A DNA stretch of 64,000 bases from assembly GCF_000312045.1 (NCBI RefSeq), contig NZ_HE978634.1, forward strand, positions 801,940 to 865,939, given 5' to 3'. Every line of letters starts with the position of its first letter. Within the stretch, counting starts at the first letter, position 1. Below are positions 5,644 through 14,365 of this stretch, piece after piece. The notes under the pieces are model-generated. The model was given only the letters and a program-made list of their open reading frames with translations. It was not told the DNA's origin and ran no database searches. A program made the translations under genes and the position numbers. The DNA is from Noviherbaspirillum massiliense JC206. GTDB taxonomy: Bacteria > Pseudomonadota > Gammaproteobacteria > Burkholderiales > Burkholderiaceae_D.

Positions 5644-7806
5644 TTAAGCGTTGAGATCTTTAACATCTTTATAAAGTTTCTTTAGATGTTCAGGCGCCAT
5701 GTCTAATATTGGCTCATACATAAATGAATTTAAGTGTATGTTTTCTGGCGTCATTAGATTTACCTGCTCGAGCAAAGCTATTGGTCCGAGATCAAGTGGA
5801 TATTTGGCTTTGAACCGTGTGAGCAATTTCGCTGTTTGGTTTTCTGCTATTCCATCTACAAAGTTTTGATCTCCTATCTTTTTAATCATAAATTCTTCTG
5901 CAAGAAGACGTATGGCAATAGATAGAATTATTTTGCTCTCAAGCTCGGCAGTGGCATCTGGCTCAATCAAAATCTCTTCCGCAAGTTCAAAAAGTAGATC
6001 AATAACGTAGCGATCTGAATTGACCAATGAAAGATTAGCTTTGTCTTTGAGGATAGAGCGATATATTGTTTCGAGGTCTTTAATCGTAATACTTTTAGTG
6101 CTTACCTTGAGATGAAGTAAGCATGTCAATTTTAGAAATTCATCTTCGTATCCGCAGTATTCCGCAAGATTTCGAACGAAAGGGATTGCTGATACTACAA
6201 AGCGATGATTTGCAAAATTTTTCTTCCAATGTTCAAACGGATTTTTTTGGTATATCTCTTGTACCAACTTAAGATCCCTACCGTTCTTTACAGCGAATAG
6301 GCGATTTTGTCTGGGAATGCCCAGTCGGCTGGAAATGGTTCTATGGAAGTCGAAGTTATGAGTCAAAAATATGGAATAGAACTCGCCTGCTTCGGAGATT
6401 TCTTTTAAATACTCAACTATTGCGTATTTGTTCTTGTAGTCAAATGAGTCCGCTATATCGTCGACTACAAGAATTGTTTTAAGTCCTTGACGCTTTCTTG
6501 CCGTTAGGTCGAACAGGATATTTAAGATATATAGGGCTCTTTTTTCGCCTTGGCTTAATACTTTAAGCAAAGAATTACGGTCCACTTTGCTTGATACTTC
6601 ATGGTCATAGAAGGTGAAGACAATTTGCGGGATAGATCCCTTCAAAATCACATCGTCTTGGTTTGAAATAGAAATCTTAAAGGGGACTGTAAACCTTTTA
6701 TTAAATATTTCTACCACGTCCTCCCAAGCGGTTCTTTCACTTTTAGCTGCATTGATAGCAGCCTGAATGATTCCTTTACTGACTCTATATTCATTTATGA
6801 GTTCGGAATAGAGATCACGTTGATTTGCTAAATATGAAATCCAAATCTCTTTTTGTAGTTTTTTGTAGTCGGATAGATCTGCAACTATCTCTTTGTGCTC
6901 GAATAAATAGTCCCTAAATCTACGTAGTTCCACGTTCGATAACTTTTTATCGATGGCATCAAATTTTTTCTCGAGTTCAGCGTTACATAAAATTCGCTTT
7001 TTCTCTTCTTCGATTTTTTCATTGAAAAGTTCAGCGGAAATAATTTCTTCCTTATTTTTTCCGTTGAAGAGATTAACCGTGTGATTTGCGGAAAAAAATC
7101 CGTTATCGACCAGATTTTTTTGGACTGTCTTCGCGTGGAAGTGATTAAAACTCTTCTTCAAAAGAGATGAACTGGCTAATAGTTCATTGTAGGTTTCAAT
7201 GTACTCTTTGAGCTCAGTTTGAATTTTTCCCGACTCCAGAAATCCTATCGTTTTATCGTTAAAGAGCTCGGCGTATGAAATGAGTGAAAGTCTAGTATTT
7301 TCAGGTACGCCTACTTTCTCTTCAAGTTCCTCGAAAATCTCAAATATCGAGTCCTTCTGAAAGCACTTCCGCAGTTCGATTTCTGGGGTAACAGCTCTTC
7401 CGGTAAGTCCCGAAAGCTGTTTAAGCTTCGTTATTAATGAGTCTTTTTTCTTCTCGATCTTCAGGACTGCTTCGTCGTAAGTTTTTTTAACAGCTTGATT
7501 AACAACGAGTAATGAAACCTTGTCAGAGCTAAAGTCTTGGTTATATGGCTCAATAACAAAAATATCGTCGCCCTTAATTTCAATGCCGTTTTCGTCTTGA
7601 ATTAACCGCGTTGATAACCGCTCAGGAAAAATTACATCTCCAGTGGGGAGGCCCTTACTAGCATCAGAAAACGTTTTGGAAAAGGACGTTTTCATAAAGC
7701 CATTTGGCGCATAGACCGAATACACTTTCTTATCTTTGAAGTGGAAGTCGTGTGTCAACTGACGAATGCCATAACAGCTTTCGAATCTCACAGACAATGT
7801 CTTCAC
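5644..7806 (-). CDS. SMC/RecF-like AAA ATPase, candidate phage-defence or nuclease-linked ATPase
   Basis: A 720-residue ABC/SMC-type ATPase. The Walker A region reads YAPNGFMKTSF (residues 32-42), where both usual glycines are altered but K39-T40 are kept. A long, charged, probably coiled-coil region follows (about 90-390). Then come the ABC-type signature LSQGEKRALY (about 405-415), a Walker B ILVVDDIADSFD with the family's DD in place of DE, and an H-loop FLTHNFDF. The last 230 residues have no recognised motif and could hold an effector. ATPases of this build occur in anti-phage systems (RloC/PrrC/OLD-like), but no toxin motif was identified. The gene is clearly AT-richer than its neighbours, which suggests horizontal acquisition. 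It stands alone between a repeat and the glnS terminator. Confidence 0.75.
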   Translation of the reverse strand: MKTLSVRFESCYGIRQLTHDFHFKDKKVYSVYAPNGFMKTSFSKTFSDASKGLPTGDVIFPERLSTRLIQDENGIEIKGDDIFVIEPYNQDFSSDKVSLLVVNQAVKKTYDEAVLKIEKKKDSLITKLKQLSGLTGRAVTPEIELRKCFQKDSIFEIFEELEEKVGVPENTRLSLISYAELFNDKTIGFLESGKIQTELKEYIETYNELLASSSLLKKSFNHFHAKTVQKNLVDNGFFSANHTVNLFNGKNKEEIISAELFNEKIEEEKKRILCNAELEKKFDAIDKKLSNVELRRFRDYLFEHKEIVADLSDYKKLQKEIWISYLANQRDLYSELINEYRVSKGIIQAAINAAKSERTAWEDVVEIFNKRFTVPFKISISNQDDVILKGSIPQIVFTFYDHEVSSKVDRNSLLKVLSQGEKRALYILNILFDLTARKRQGLKTILVVDDIADSFDYKNKYAIVEYLKEISEAGEFYSIFLTHNFDFHRTISSRLGIPRQNRLFAVKNGRDLKLVQEIYQKNPFEHWKKNFANHRFVVSAIPFVRNLAEYCGYEDEFLKLTCLLHLKVSTKSITIKDLETIYRSILKDKANLSLVNSDRYVIDLLFELAEEILIEPDATAELESKIILSIAIRLLAEEFMIKKIGDQNFVDGIAENQTAKLLTRFKAKYPLDLGPIALLEQVNLMTPENIHLNSFMYEPILDMAPEHLKKLYKDVKDLNA

Positions 7807-7936
7807 GCCGTCCCCCTTCTTCGATATGGATACTGGCTATGGCCAATAAGTTATGAAGGCCAAAACCATGTAAAAAATATTTTTTTGGCAATTATTCCTT
7901 AGTTAAATGATCTGGTCTATCCCAAGAAGAACATTC

Positions 7937-7970
7937 AATAAAAAAGCCCGCTTATGCGGGCTTTTTTATT
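7937..7970. terminator. Bidirectional intrinsic terminator downstream of glnS
   Basis: A perfect 15 bp stem (AATAAAAAAGCCCGC with its complement) around TTAT, with A- and T-runs on both sides. It lies 25 bases past the glnS stop and also upstream of the ATPase gene, insulating it from glnS read-through. Confidence 0.9.
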
Positions 7971-7994
7971 TCGTCCTGTTTCCGATTATTGGCG

Positions 7995-9737
7995 TTACTT
8001 TGTCCAAGAATCTTTCAAGGTGGTCACCCGATTAAACACCGGTTTCCCCGGCTTCGAATCCACCCGGTCCGCCACGAAGTACCCATGCCGCTCGAACTGG
8101 AACTTGTCGTCGGGTAGGGCGGCCTTCATGCCGTGTTCCAGGTAGGCGGTGATGATTTCCTTCGAGTTCGGGTTCAGAGCAGTCTTGAAGTCCTTGCCGC
8201 CGGCGTCGGGCGTCGGGTCGGTGAACAGGCGGTCGTAGAGGCGCACTTCGGCTTCCAGCGCGTGGGTGGCGCTGACCCAGTGGATGTTGCCCTTGACCTT
8301 GTAGTTGTTCGAGCCTTCGGTGCCGCTCTTGGAATCGGCGAAGTAGTTGCAGCGCACTGCGATGACCTTGCCGTTGGCGTCCTTGTCGCAGCCGGTGCAT
8401 TCGACCACGTAGCCGTAGCGCAGGCGCACCTTGTTGCCGGGGAAGAGGCGGAAGTAGCCCTTGGTCGGCGTCTCCATGAAGTCTTCTTCCTCGATCCACA
8501 ATTCCTTGGTGATCGGGAAGGTCCGGTGGCCGCGTTCCGGATGGTGCGGGTGGACCGGGGCGGTGCATTCGTCGACGAGGTTTTCCGGGAAGTTGTCGAT
8601 GATGAGCTTGAGCGGGCGCAGCACGGCGACGGCGCGCGGGGCCTTGGCGTCGAGGTCGTCGCGCAGCGCGCCTTCGAGCGTGCTCATGTCGATCCAGCTG
8701 TCGGCCTTGGCCACGCCAACGCGGTCGCAGAAGAGCTGGATGGATTCCGGCGTGTAGCCGCGGCGGCGGATGCCGACAATGGTGGGCATGCGCGGGTCGT
8801 CCCAGCCGTCGACGATCTTTTCCTCGACCAGTTGCAGCAGCTTGCGCTTGCTGGTGATCGCGTAGGTCAGGTTCAGGCGCGCGAATTCGGTTTGCTTCGG
8901 CAGCGGGTGCTTGAAGAAGCCGCCTTCGGCGAGGCGCTCCAGCAGCCAGTCGTAGAGCGGGCGGTGATCCTGGAACTCCAGCGTGCAGAAGGAGTGGGTG
9001 ACGTATTCGATCGCGTCCTCGATCGGGTGCGCATAGTCATACATCGGGTAGACGCACCACTTGTCGCCGGTGCGGTGGTGGTGCGCGTGGCGGATGCGGT
9101 AGATCGCCGGGTCGCGCATGTTCATGTTGGGCGAGGCCATGTCGATCTTGGCGCGCAGGATGTGTTCGCCATCCTTGAATTCGCCGAGGCGCATGCGGCG
9201 GAACAGGTCGAGCGATTCGGCGGCGGGGCGGTCGCGGAAGGGCGAGTTCTTGCCCGGCTCGGAAAAGTTGCCGCGGTTCTTCGCCATGTCTTCTGCGGAC
9301 TGGCTGTCGACATAGGCGTGGCCGGCGCTGATCAGGTATTCGGCCATCATGTACATCTGGTCGAAGTAGTCGCTGGCGAAGTAGAGGTGGTCGCCGCCTT
9401 CATCCTTCCAGTCGAAGCCGAGCCATTCGACGGCGTCGATGATGGCGTCGACGTATTCCTGTTCTTCCTTGGTCGGGTTGGTGTCGTCGAAGCGCATGGT
9501 GCAGCGGCCGTTGTATTCGCGCGCCAGGCCGAAGTTCAGGCAGATCGACTTGGCATGGCCTATGTGCAGGTAGCCGTTCGGCTCCGGCGGGAAGCGGGTG
9601 ATGACCTGCGGCAGGAGATGGCCGTTGGGATCGGTGCGCTTGGCGTACTTGCCAGTGGCGAGATCTTCTTCGATGATGCTGCGCAGGAAATTCGATGCCG
9701 GCGCATTGTCGGCGCCGTTCTTGATGTCGTTGCTCAT
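7995..9737 (-). CDS. glnS: Glutaminyl-tRNA synthetase
   Basis: A 580-residue class I aminoacyl-tRNA synthetase that charges tRNA-Gln with glutamine in the cytoplasm. It shows the HIGH motif in PPEPNGYLHIGHAKS (residues 50-64), the KMSKS-type ITSKRKL near residue 290, and a C-terminal anticodon-binding beta-barrel region with typical GlnRS sequence. Length fits the family. The start MSNDIKNGADN is the first plausible Met; the Shine-Dalgarno is weak. A strong terminator follows. Confidence 0.97.
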   Translation of the reverse strand: MSNDIKNGADNAPASNFLRSIIEEDLATGKYAKRTDPNGHLLPQVITRFPPEPNGYLHIGHAKSICLNFGLAREYNGRCTMRFDDTNPTKEEQEYVDAIIDAVEWLGFDWKDEGGDHLYFASDYFDQMYMMAEYLISAGHAYVDSQSAEDMAKNRGNFSEPGKNSPFRDRPAAESLDLFRRMRLGEFKDGEHILRAKIDMASPNMNMRDPAIYRIRHAHHHRTGDKWCVYPMYDYAHPIEDAIEYVTHSFCTLEFQDHRPLYDWLLERLAEGGFFKHPLPKQTEFARLNLTYAITSKRKLLQLVEEKIVDGWDDPRMPTIVGIRRRGYTPESIQLFCDRVGVAKADSWIDMSTLEGALRDDLDAKAPRAVAVLRPLKLIIDNFPENLVDECTAPVHPHHPERGHRTFPITKELWIEEEDFMETPTKGYFRLFPGNKVRLRYGYVVECTGCDKDANGKVIAVRCNYFADSKSGTEGSNNYKVKGNIHWVSATHALEAEVRLYDRLFTDPTPDAGGKDFKTALNPNSKEIITAYLEHGMKAALPDDKFQFERHGYFVADRVDSKPGKPVFNRVTTLKDSWTK

Positions 9738-10057
9738 GAAATGGTTTCTGGAAAAATGCGTGGAATTGAAGAGTTGCAGGCATTTTACCGTAGTGAAGCA
9801 GGGATTTTGCGGGGGCTGCGCCTTGCATCGGCCGGAGCGGCAGGGCGGTTTCCCGGGAATCCGTATCGGAATGTGAAGCCGGGCGTATTACGGCGGGCTG
9901 CCGGCATTATTCCGCTTCGGCCGGGCGGGAATCGGATTTACATTGCGGCTCGTTTCATCGATGCGCCGGCCCTTCGGCGGGAGTGGGGCGGCGAGGAAAC
10001 GGAATCCCGGATAACAACACGAAACTGAGCACCAAGAAACTGAGGAGGAAGTCGATC
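9738..10057. other. Divergent intergenic region, no gene seen
   Basis: About 320 bases between the glnS start and the DUF2157-type gene. It must hold both promoters. No convincing -35/-10 pair, repeat or RNA gene was found; an open frame entering from upstream of 10058 lacks a ribosome site. Confidence 0.5.
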
Positions 10058-11134
10058 ATGGTCAAACGCAAGGATCTGGAAGCGGCAGTGCAGGCGGGGG
10101 TGCTCAACCCGGCCGAGCTGGAACCGCTGTACGTGTTCCTGAACGCGCGCTTCGCGCAGTCGCCGCAGGGCGGGGCGGCCCGCTTTTCCGGTACGCACGT
10201 GCTGTATTACCTCGGCGGCATGCTGGCGATCGGCGCGGCATCGCTGTTCGCCACGCTGGCGGTCGAGGCGCTCGGGATGGGCGCGCTGTTCGTGCTGTCG
10301 CTGCTGTATGCACTGGCGGCGCTGGGCATCGCGGGCGCCCTGGAAAAGCGCGGCTTCGGTATCCCGGCGGGCATCTTCGCCACGCTGGCGATCGCGCTGG
10401 TGCCGCTGGCGGTGTTCGCCCTGCAGCATGTGCTCGGCTTCTGGACCGACGGCCCCGGCGCCCGGCATTACCGCGACTTCCACCGCTACATCGACTGGCG
10501 CTGGCTGGTGATGGAACTGGCGACGCTGGCGGCAGGCGTGGCGCTGCTGCGGCGCTTCCGCTATCCCTTCCTGACGATGCCGGTCGCGGTGACGCTGTGG
10601 TACATGGGCATGGACGTCATCCCGGCCCTGCTGCAGGCGCAGGACGGCGGCGACTGGTTCGGCAGCGCGGCCTGGGAAATGCGCAAGCTGATTTCGCTCG
10701 CCTTCGGTGCGGTAATGCTGCTGCTGGCCTTCTTCATCGACCTGCGCACGCGCCATGACAAGGATTACGCCTACTGGATGTATCTGTTCGGCCTGCTGAC
10801 TTTCTGCGGCGCGCTGTCGGTCATGGGTTCCGGCCAGCTTGCCGGCAAGCTGGCGTATTTCGCGATCCATGCGGGACTGGTGTTTATCGGCGCGGCGCTG
10901 GGACGGCGCATGTTCGCGGTGTTCGGCGGGATCGGCATTGCGGCGGTGCTGTGCGACCTGTCGTGGCACATGTTCAAGAACAGCTTCGCCTTCGTGCTGG
11001 TGCTGACGCTGATGGGCTTTGCGCTGATCGCCATCGGCTTGTGGTGGAGCAAACATGAAGCCGAGCTGTCGGCGAAGCTGCGCACGCTGCTGCCGGCGGA
11101 TTTGCGGGAATTGCTGGAGGCGAGGGCGGCATGA
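10058..11134 (+). CDS. DUF2157-type polytopic membrane protein
   Basis: A 358-residue inner-membrane protein. A short soluble N-terminal segment (MVKRKDLEAAVQAGVLNPAE) is followed by about ten hydrophobic helices in the arrangement of DUF2157-like predicted membrane proteins. The start at 10058 has a strong AGGAGGA Shine-Dalgarno, so the longer open frame from 9983 is not used. A truncated paralogue of the first 130 residues is encoded at 16560. Function is unknown. Confidence 0.75.
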   Translation: MVKRKDLEAAVQAGVLNPAELEPLYVFLNARFAQSPQGGAARFSGTHVLYYLGGMLAIGAASLFATLAVEALGMGALFVLSLLYALAALGIAGALEKRGFGIPAGIFATLAIALVPLAVFALQHVLGFWTDGPGARHYRDFHRYIDWRWLVMELATLAAGVALLRRFRYPFLTMPVAVTLWYMGMDVIPALLQAQDGGDWFGSAAWEMRKLISLAFGAVMLLLAFFIDLRTRHDKDYAYWMYLFGLLTFCGALSVMGSGQLAGKLAYFAIHAGLVFIGAALGRRMFAVFGGIGIAAVLCDLSWHMFKNSFAFVLVLTLMGFALIAIGLWWSKHEAELSAKLRTLLPADLRELLEARAA

Positions 11135-11165
11135 GCTGACCCGGCTTGCGGCCAGTAGTGAGGGG

Positions 11166-11188
11166 AAAAGCGCCTGCGGGCGCTTTTT
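11166..11188 (+). terminator. Intrinsic terminator after the DUF2157-type gene
   Basis: AAAAGCGCC pairs with GGCGCTTTT around a 4-base loop and runs into TTTTTCTTTT. It lies 31 bases past the stop codon. Confidence 0.85.
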
Positions 11189-11250
11189 CTTTTGGGCGAG
11201 GCGGAGGCATCCGCGCTGTTGCTGCCGTCCTGACAGCGGGCATTGGTGTG

Positions 11251-11265
11251 TTGGCCGGGTGCCAA
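11251..11265 (+). promoter_or_regulatory. Inverted repeat upstream of second sigma-54-type promoter
   Basis: TTGGC-CGGGT-GCCAA lies about 100 bp upstream of the -24/-12 box, the usual place for an enhancer-binding site of a sigma-54 activator. It is a weak call based on symmetry and position. Confidence 0.3.
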
Positions 11266-11352
11266 CCATGCGCTTTCGCTTGCACGCCCGCCGGCAATCC
11301 TTGCAGCCGGCAAGTGCTTGATTTTGAAGGATGTGGAGAAGAGGAAAGGTGC

Positions 11353-11368
11353 AGGCACGGGCTTTGCG
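11353..11368 (+). promoter_or_regulatory. Sigma-54 (-24/-12) type promoter of second small peptide gene
   Basis: AGGCACGGGCTTTGCG matches TGGCACG-N4-TTGCW at all but the two end positions, with the invariant GG (11354-11355) and GC (11366-11367). The GC is 76 bases before the ATG at 11442, the same distance as at the gene at 477. Confidence 0.65.
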
Positions 11369-11380
11369 ATCCTGACAAGC

Positions 11381-11395
11381 GCAAGAATCTCTTGC
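11381..11395 (+). promoter_or_regulatory. Leader hairpin of second peptide gene
   Basis: GCAAGA-ATC-TCTTGC is a perfect 6 bp inverted repeat, followed by a smaller GGGC/GCCC hairpin at 11398-11409. Its offset from the promoter GC is within one base of that of the hairpin at 415-434. Confidence 0.45.
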
Positions 11396-11441
11396 AGGGG
11401 CATCAGCCCTGTCCAACCTTCACCAACTCAGGAGAACGCAT

Positions 11442-11630
11442 ATGCAGACCATCATCATTCAGGACCTGCACCGGACTGTCATCAATCAGCATGAACTGAC
11501 AGGCAGGCAAACAGTGCACATCACCGAAGTTCGGGGATCGGATCCCGGATTCGACGTGCTTCATCAACTGGCGGATGTCTTTGCCAAGCCCTTCGACCTG
11601 AACATCGTGTTCAGGAACGGGAAGTGGTGA
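11442..11630 (+). CDS. Small peptide precursor related to the double-glycine peptide at 477
   Basis: A 62-residue protein starting MQTIIIQDLHRT, which resembles the MTTLVIKDL start of the peptide at 477. A possible processing site, ITEVRGS (G32-S33), matches the AIRGG of the other peptide; C39 peptidases accept GG, GA and in some families GS. The predicted mature part (29 residues, from DPGFDVLHQL) is amphipathic, without cysteines, and ends in FRNGKW. The Shine-Dalgarno CAGGAGA sits six bases before the ATG, in nearly the same context as the other gene. Upstream is a sigma-54-type promoter at the same distance. The product and its export are inferred. Confidence 0.65.
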   Translation: MQTIIIQDLHRTVINQHELTGRQTVHITEVRGSDPGFDVLHQLADVFAKPFDLNIVFRNGKW

Positions 11631-11722
11631 TTGCTGCATGCGGCCCACTCCGGCATGAGTACGCCGGGCGGTCGGATGCGGTGCCGGGGTCCGGCGGGAC
11701 TCCGGCCTTCATTGGACCATGC

Positions 11723-13051
11723 TTAACGCGGGTCGACGAGATAGCCTTTCTTGGCAGGCTCCGGCATCGTGACAGCCACCAGCAGCGAGATCACGCTCAT
11801 CGCCGTCACGTACCAGTAGAACCAGCTTTCATGGCCGAGCGACTTCAGTCCGAGCGCCGCGTATTCCGCGGTACCGCCGAAAATCGCATTGGCCAGGGCA
11901 TAGGACAGGCCGACGCCGAGGGCGCGCACTTCCGGGGGAAACATTTCCGCCTTGATCAGGCCGCTGATCGAGGTGTAGAAGCTGACTGCGATCAAGGCCA
12001 GGATCACCAGGCCGAAGGCGGAATAGGGGCTCGTCGTGTCCCGCAGCGCGGACAGCACCGGCACCGTGCACAGTACCGTGGCCACGCCGTACACGATCAG
12101 CGAGGTGCGCCGGCCGATGCGGTCGGACACGGCGCCGATCACCGGCTGCAGCACCATGAAGACGAACAGGGCGGCGGTCATGATCAGGCTGGACGTCTTG
12201 GCATCCATGCCGACCGTGTTGACCAGGTACTTCTGCATGTAGGTGGTGAAGGTGTAGAAGCTCAGCGAACCGGCGGCGGTAAAGCCGATGACGCGCAGGA
12301 AGGCCGCCTTGTGCGGCAGCAGACCGGCCAGCGTGCCGGCATCCTTGCGGCTGCGCGATTCGGCGGTCGAGGTTTCGGCGAGCGAGCGGCGCAGGTAGAA
12401 GGCGACGACGGCCGCGAGCGCGCCCATGAAGAAGGGAATGCGCCAGCCCCATGCCCGGAGCTCGGCATCGCTCAGGAACTGCTGCAGGATGACGATCACG
12501 AGGACCGCGAGCAGCTGGCCGCCGATCAGCGTCACGTACTGGAACGAGGCGAAGAAGCCGCGCCGGCCTGCCAGCGCCACTTCGCTCATGTAGGTCGCGC
12601 TGGTGCCGTATTCACCTCCGACCGACAGACCCTGGAACAGGCGGGCAATCAGCAGCAGCGCGGGGGCGGCCGTGCCGATGCTCGCATAGGTGGGCATGCA
12701 GGCGATCAGCAGCGAGCCGCCGCACATCATGATCACGGAAATCATCATCGAGGTGCGCCGGCCGTAGCGGTCGCCGATGCGGCCGAACATCCAGCCGCCG
12801 ATGGGCCGCATCAGGAAGCCGGCGGCAAACACGCCGGCGGTGTTCAGCAGCTGCACCGTCTGATTGCCCTTCGGGAAAAATGCGGACGCGAAATAGATCG
12901 CGCAGAAGGAATAGACGTAGAAGTCGAACCATTCGACGAGATTGCCCGAAGAGGCGCCGACGATCGCAAAGACCCGCTTGCGGGTATCTTCGGAAGTCAG
13001 TTCGGGTGGTTGGGGTACGCTGGAGGTTGTTGCAGGCGAGGAATCATTCAT
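11723..13051 (-). CDS. kgtP: Alpha-ketoglutarate permease (MHS-family MFS symporter)
   Basis: A 442-residue, twelve-helix inner-membrane proton symporter for 2-oxoglutarate. The sequence follows E. coli KgtP closely, as remembered: [20 protein letters not shown] near the start, the MFS loop [33 protein letters not shown] in helix 4-5, and [20 protein letters not shown] late in the protein. Length matches. It is encoded downstream of a LysR-type regulator on the same strand, 235 bp apart, probably under its own promoter. With the neighbouring Bug protein and N-formylglutamate hydrolase it points to glutamate and 2-oxoglutarate use. Confidence 0.93.
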   Translation of the reverse strand: MNDSSPATTSSVPQPPELTSEDTRKRVFAIVGASSGNLVEWFDFYVYSFCAIYFASAFFPKGNQTVQLLNTAGVFAAGFLMRPIGGWMFGRIGDRYGRRTSMMISVIMMCGGSLLIACMPTYASIGTAAPALLLIARLFQGLSVGGEYGTSATYMSEVALAGRRGFFASFQYVTLIGGQLLAVLVIVILQQFLSDAELRAWGWRIPFFMGALAAVVAFYLRRSLAETSTAESRSRKDAGTLAGLLPHKAAFLRVIGFTAAGSLSFYTFTTYMQKYLVNTVGMDAKTSSLIMTAALFVFMVLQPVIGAVSDRIGRRTSLIVYGVATVLCTVPVLSALRDTTSPYSAFGLVILALIAVSFYTSISGLIKAEMFPPEVRALGVGLSYALANAIFGGTAEYAALGLKSLGHESWFYWYVTAMSVISLLVAVTMPEPAKKGYLVDPR

Positions 13052-13286
13052 TGCGCTAATCCTGTGAAGAGGGAGCGATCCAAAAAAGCCGGATCAATCC
13101 GTGCAATGAAATATACGCCTTACACGCGCTTCTTTCAGGCGACACGCATGGTGGAAGAGCCGACGGCTGGAGATCTTTCCCTCGCGGCAAGACGGACATC
13201 CATGCAATGGCAGGCATGCATGTGCATTCCTCGCATGAGGAGAAGCGGCGCGACTGCCGTGGATAAAGTGCTGGTGCCGGTCGGGT

Positions 13287-14231
13287 TCAGGCAGGCTGCT
13301 GCGAGTCGCCGGACGCCGGTTCAAGGCGCTCGCTTTGGGCCGTTTCCAGCAGCCACTCGCGGAATGCGGAGAGCGCGGGATGATCGCGCCTTTGTACCGG
13401 CGCGCACAGGTGATATCCGCGTGGCAGGGCGATCGGCAGATCGAAGGGCACGGCCAGCCGGCCTGCATCGAGCTCGTCGCGCACCAGGCAGCGCTGCAGC
13501 ACCGCCACGCCCATGTCGGCGATGACTGCCTGGATCAGGATCGATACCTGGTCGAAGCCGGACGCGAGCGCGGGCCGGGGCTGCGGCACGCCTGCCGCTT
13601 CCAGCCAGAGCTGCCAGTTCGACGGCGCCGAGGTGTGGTACAGCAGGGGCTCGCTCAGCAGGTCGGCCGGCGTGTTCCAGAGTCCGGCGTCGCGGCGTGC
13701 GCGCAGGCGCTGCGGATGCGCGACCGGCACCACCTCGTTGCCGATGATGTAATCGCAGGCCCAGCCGGCGGGCCATTCGCCGGCCACACCGGTCAGGATC
13801 GCGGCATCCGGTGCCGGGCCGGTGAAATCCTCGTCGCGCCGGTAGGGCGCAAAACTGATTTCGATATCGGGATGGCGGCGACGGAAATCCGGCAAGCGCG
13901 GCACCAGCCAGACGCTGGCGAGCGTCGGCACCGCCGACAGGGTGAGGCAATTGCGGCTGGAGCGAGCCAGCAACGTGCCGCTCGCATCTTCGATGGCTGC
14001 CAGCGGACCGCGGATCTGGTCGAGGAAGGCCTGTCCGGCGGGCGTGAGCGTCAGCCGGTGCGCGGAACGCTTGAGCAGGACTTGTCCGAAGTGCATCTCC
14101 AGCCGGCTGATCGCGCGGCTGATGGCCGCCTGCGTCACGCACAGTTCCTCGGCGGCGCGCGTGAAGCTGCCGCAGCGCGCCGCCGTGGCGAATGCATGCA
14201 GTTCTGACATCGAAGGGGAACGGATTCGCAT
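13287..14231 (-). CDS. LysR-family transcriptional regulator (GcvA-like)
   Basis: A 314-residue regulator. The N-terminal helix-turn-helix (FATAARCGSFTRAAEELCVT, then QAAISRAISRLEMHFG) and the LysR substrate domain are complete. The start at 14231 has AAGG upstream; the open frame extends to 14276 but that part overlaps the operator region. It is divergent from the Bug-protein gene. A perfect CATTACC-TTT-GGTAATG palindrome with a T-N11-A core lies 18 bp upstream of its start and is the probable binding site. Likely targets are the Bug/N-formylglutamate hydrolase operon and perhaps kgtP. Confidence 0.9.
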   Translation of the reverse strand: MRIRSPSMSELHAFATAARCGSFTRAAEELCVTQAAISRAISRLEMHFGQVLLKRSAHRLTLTPAGQAFLDQIRGPLAAIEDASGTLLARSSRNCLTLSAVPTLASVWLVPRLPDFRRRHPDIEISFAPYRRDEDFTGPAPDAAILTGVAGEWPAGWACDYIIGNEVVPVAHPQRLRARRDAGLWNTPADLLSEPLLYHTSAPSNWQLWLEAAGVPQPRPALASGFDQVSILIQAVIADMGVAVLQRCLVRDELDAGRLAVPFDLPIALPRGYHLCAPVQRRDHPALSAFREWLLETAQSERLEPASGDSQQPA

Positions 14232-14248
14232 TGTTTGCCTTGCTTGTG

Positions 14249-14265
14249 CATTACCTTTGGTAATG
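14249..14265. promoter_or_regulatory. LysR-type operator (T-N11-A palindrome)
   Basis: CATTACCTTTGGTAATG is a perfect 7 bp inverted repeat with a 3-base centre, and holds TTACC...GGTAA with T-N11-A spacing. It sits in the divergent region between the LysR gene and the Bug-protein gene, as expected for an autoregulated LysR box. Confidence 0.65.
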
Positions 14266-14365
14266 CGATTGTACAATTTCGTTGCTTACGAGTAGGGCAA
14301 AAAACGAAGACACTAAGCCTTCCCCCTATTGATTCATTGATACCCACCGAGGAAGGAACCCATCC

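Noticed and set aside
8133-10028. A 631-residue open frame antisense to glnS
   Set aside because: Valine-rich, low-complexity shadow of glnS codons with no recognised domain.
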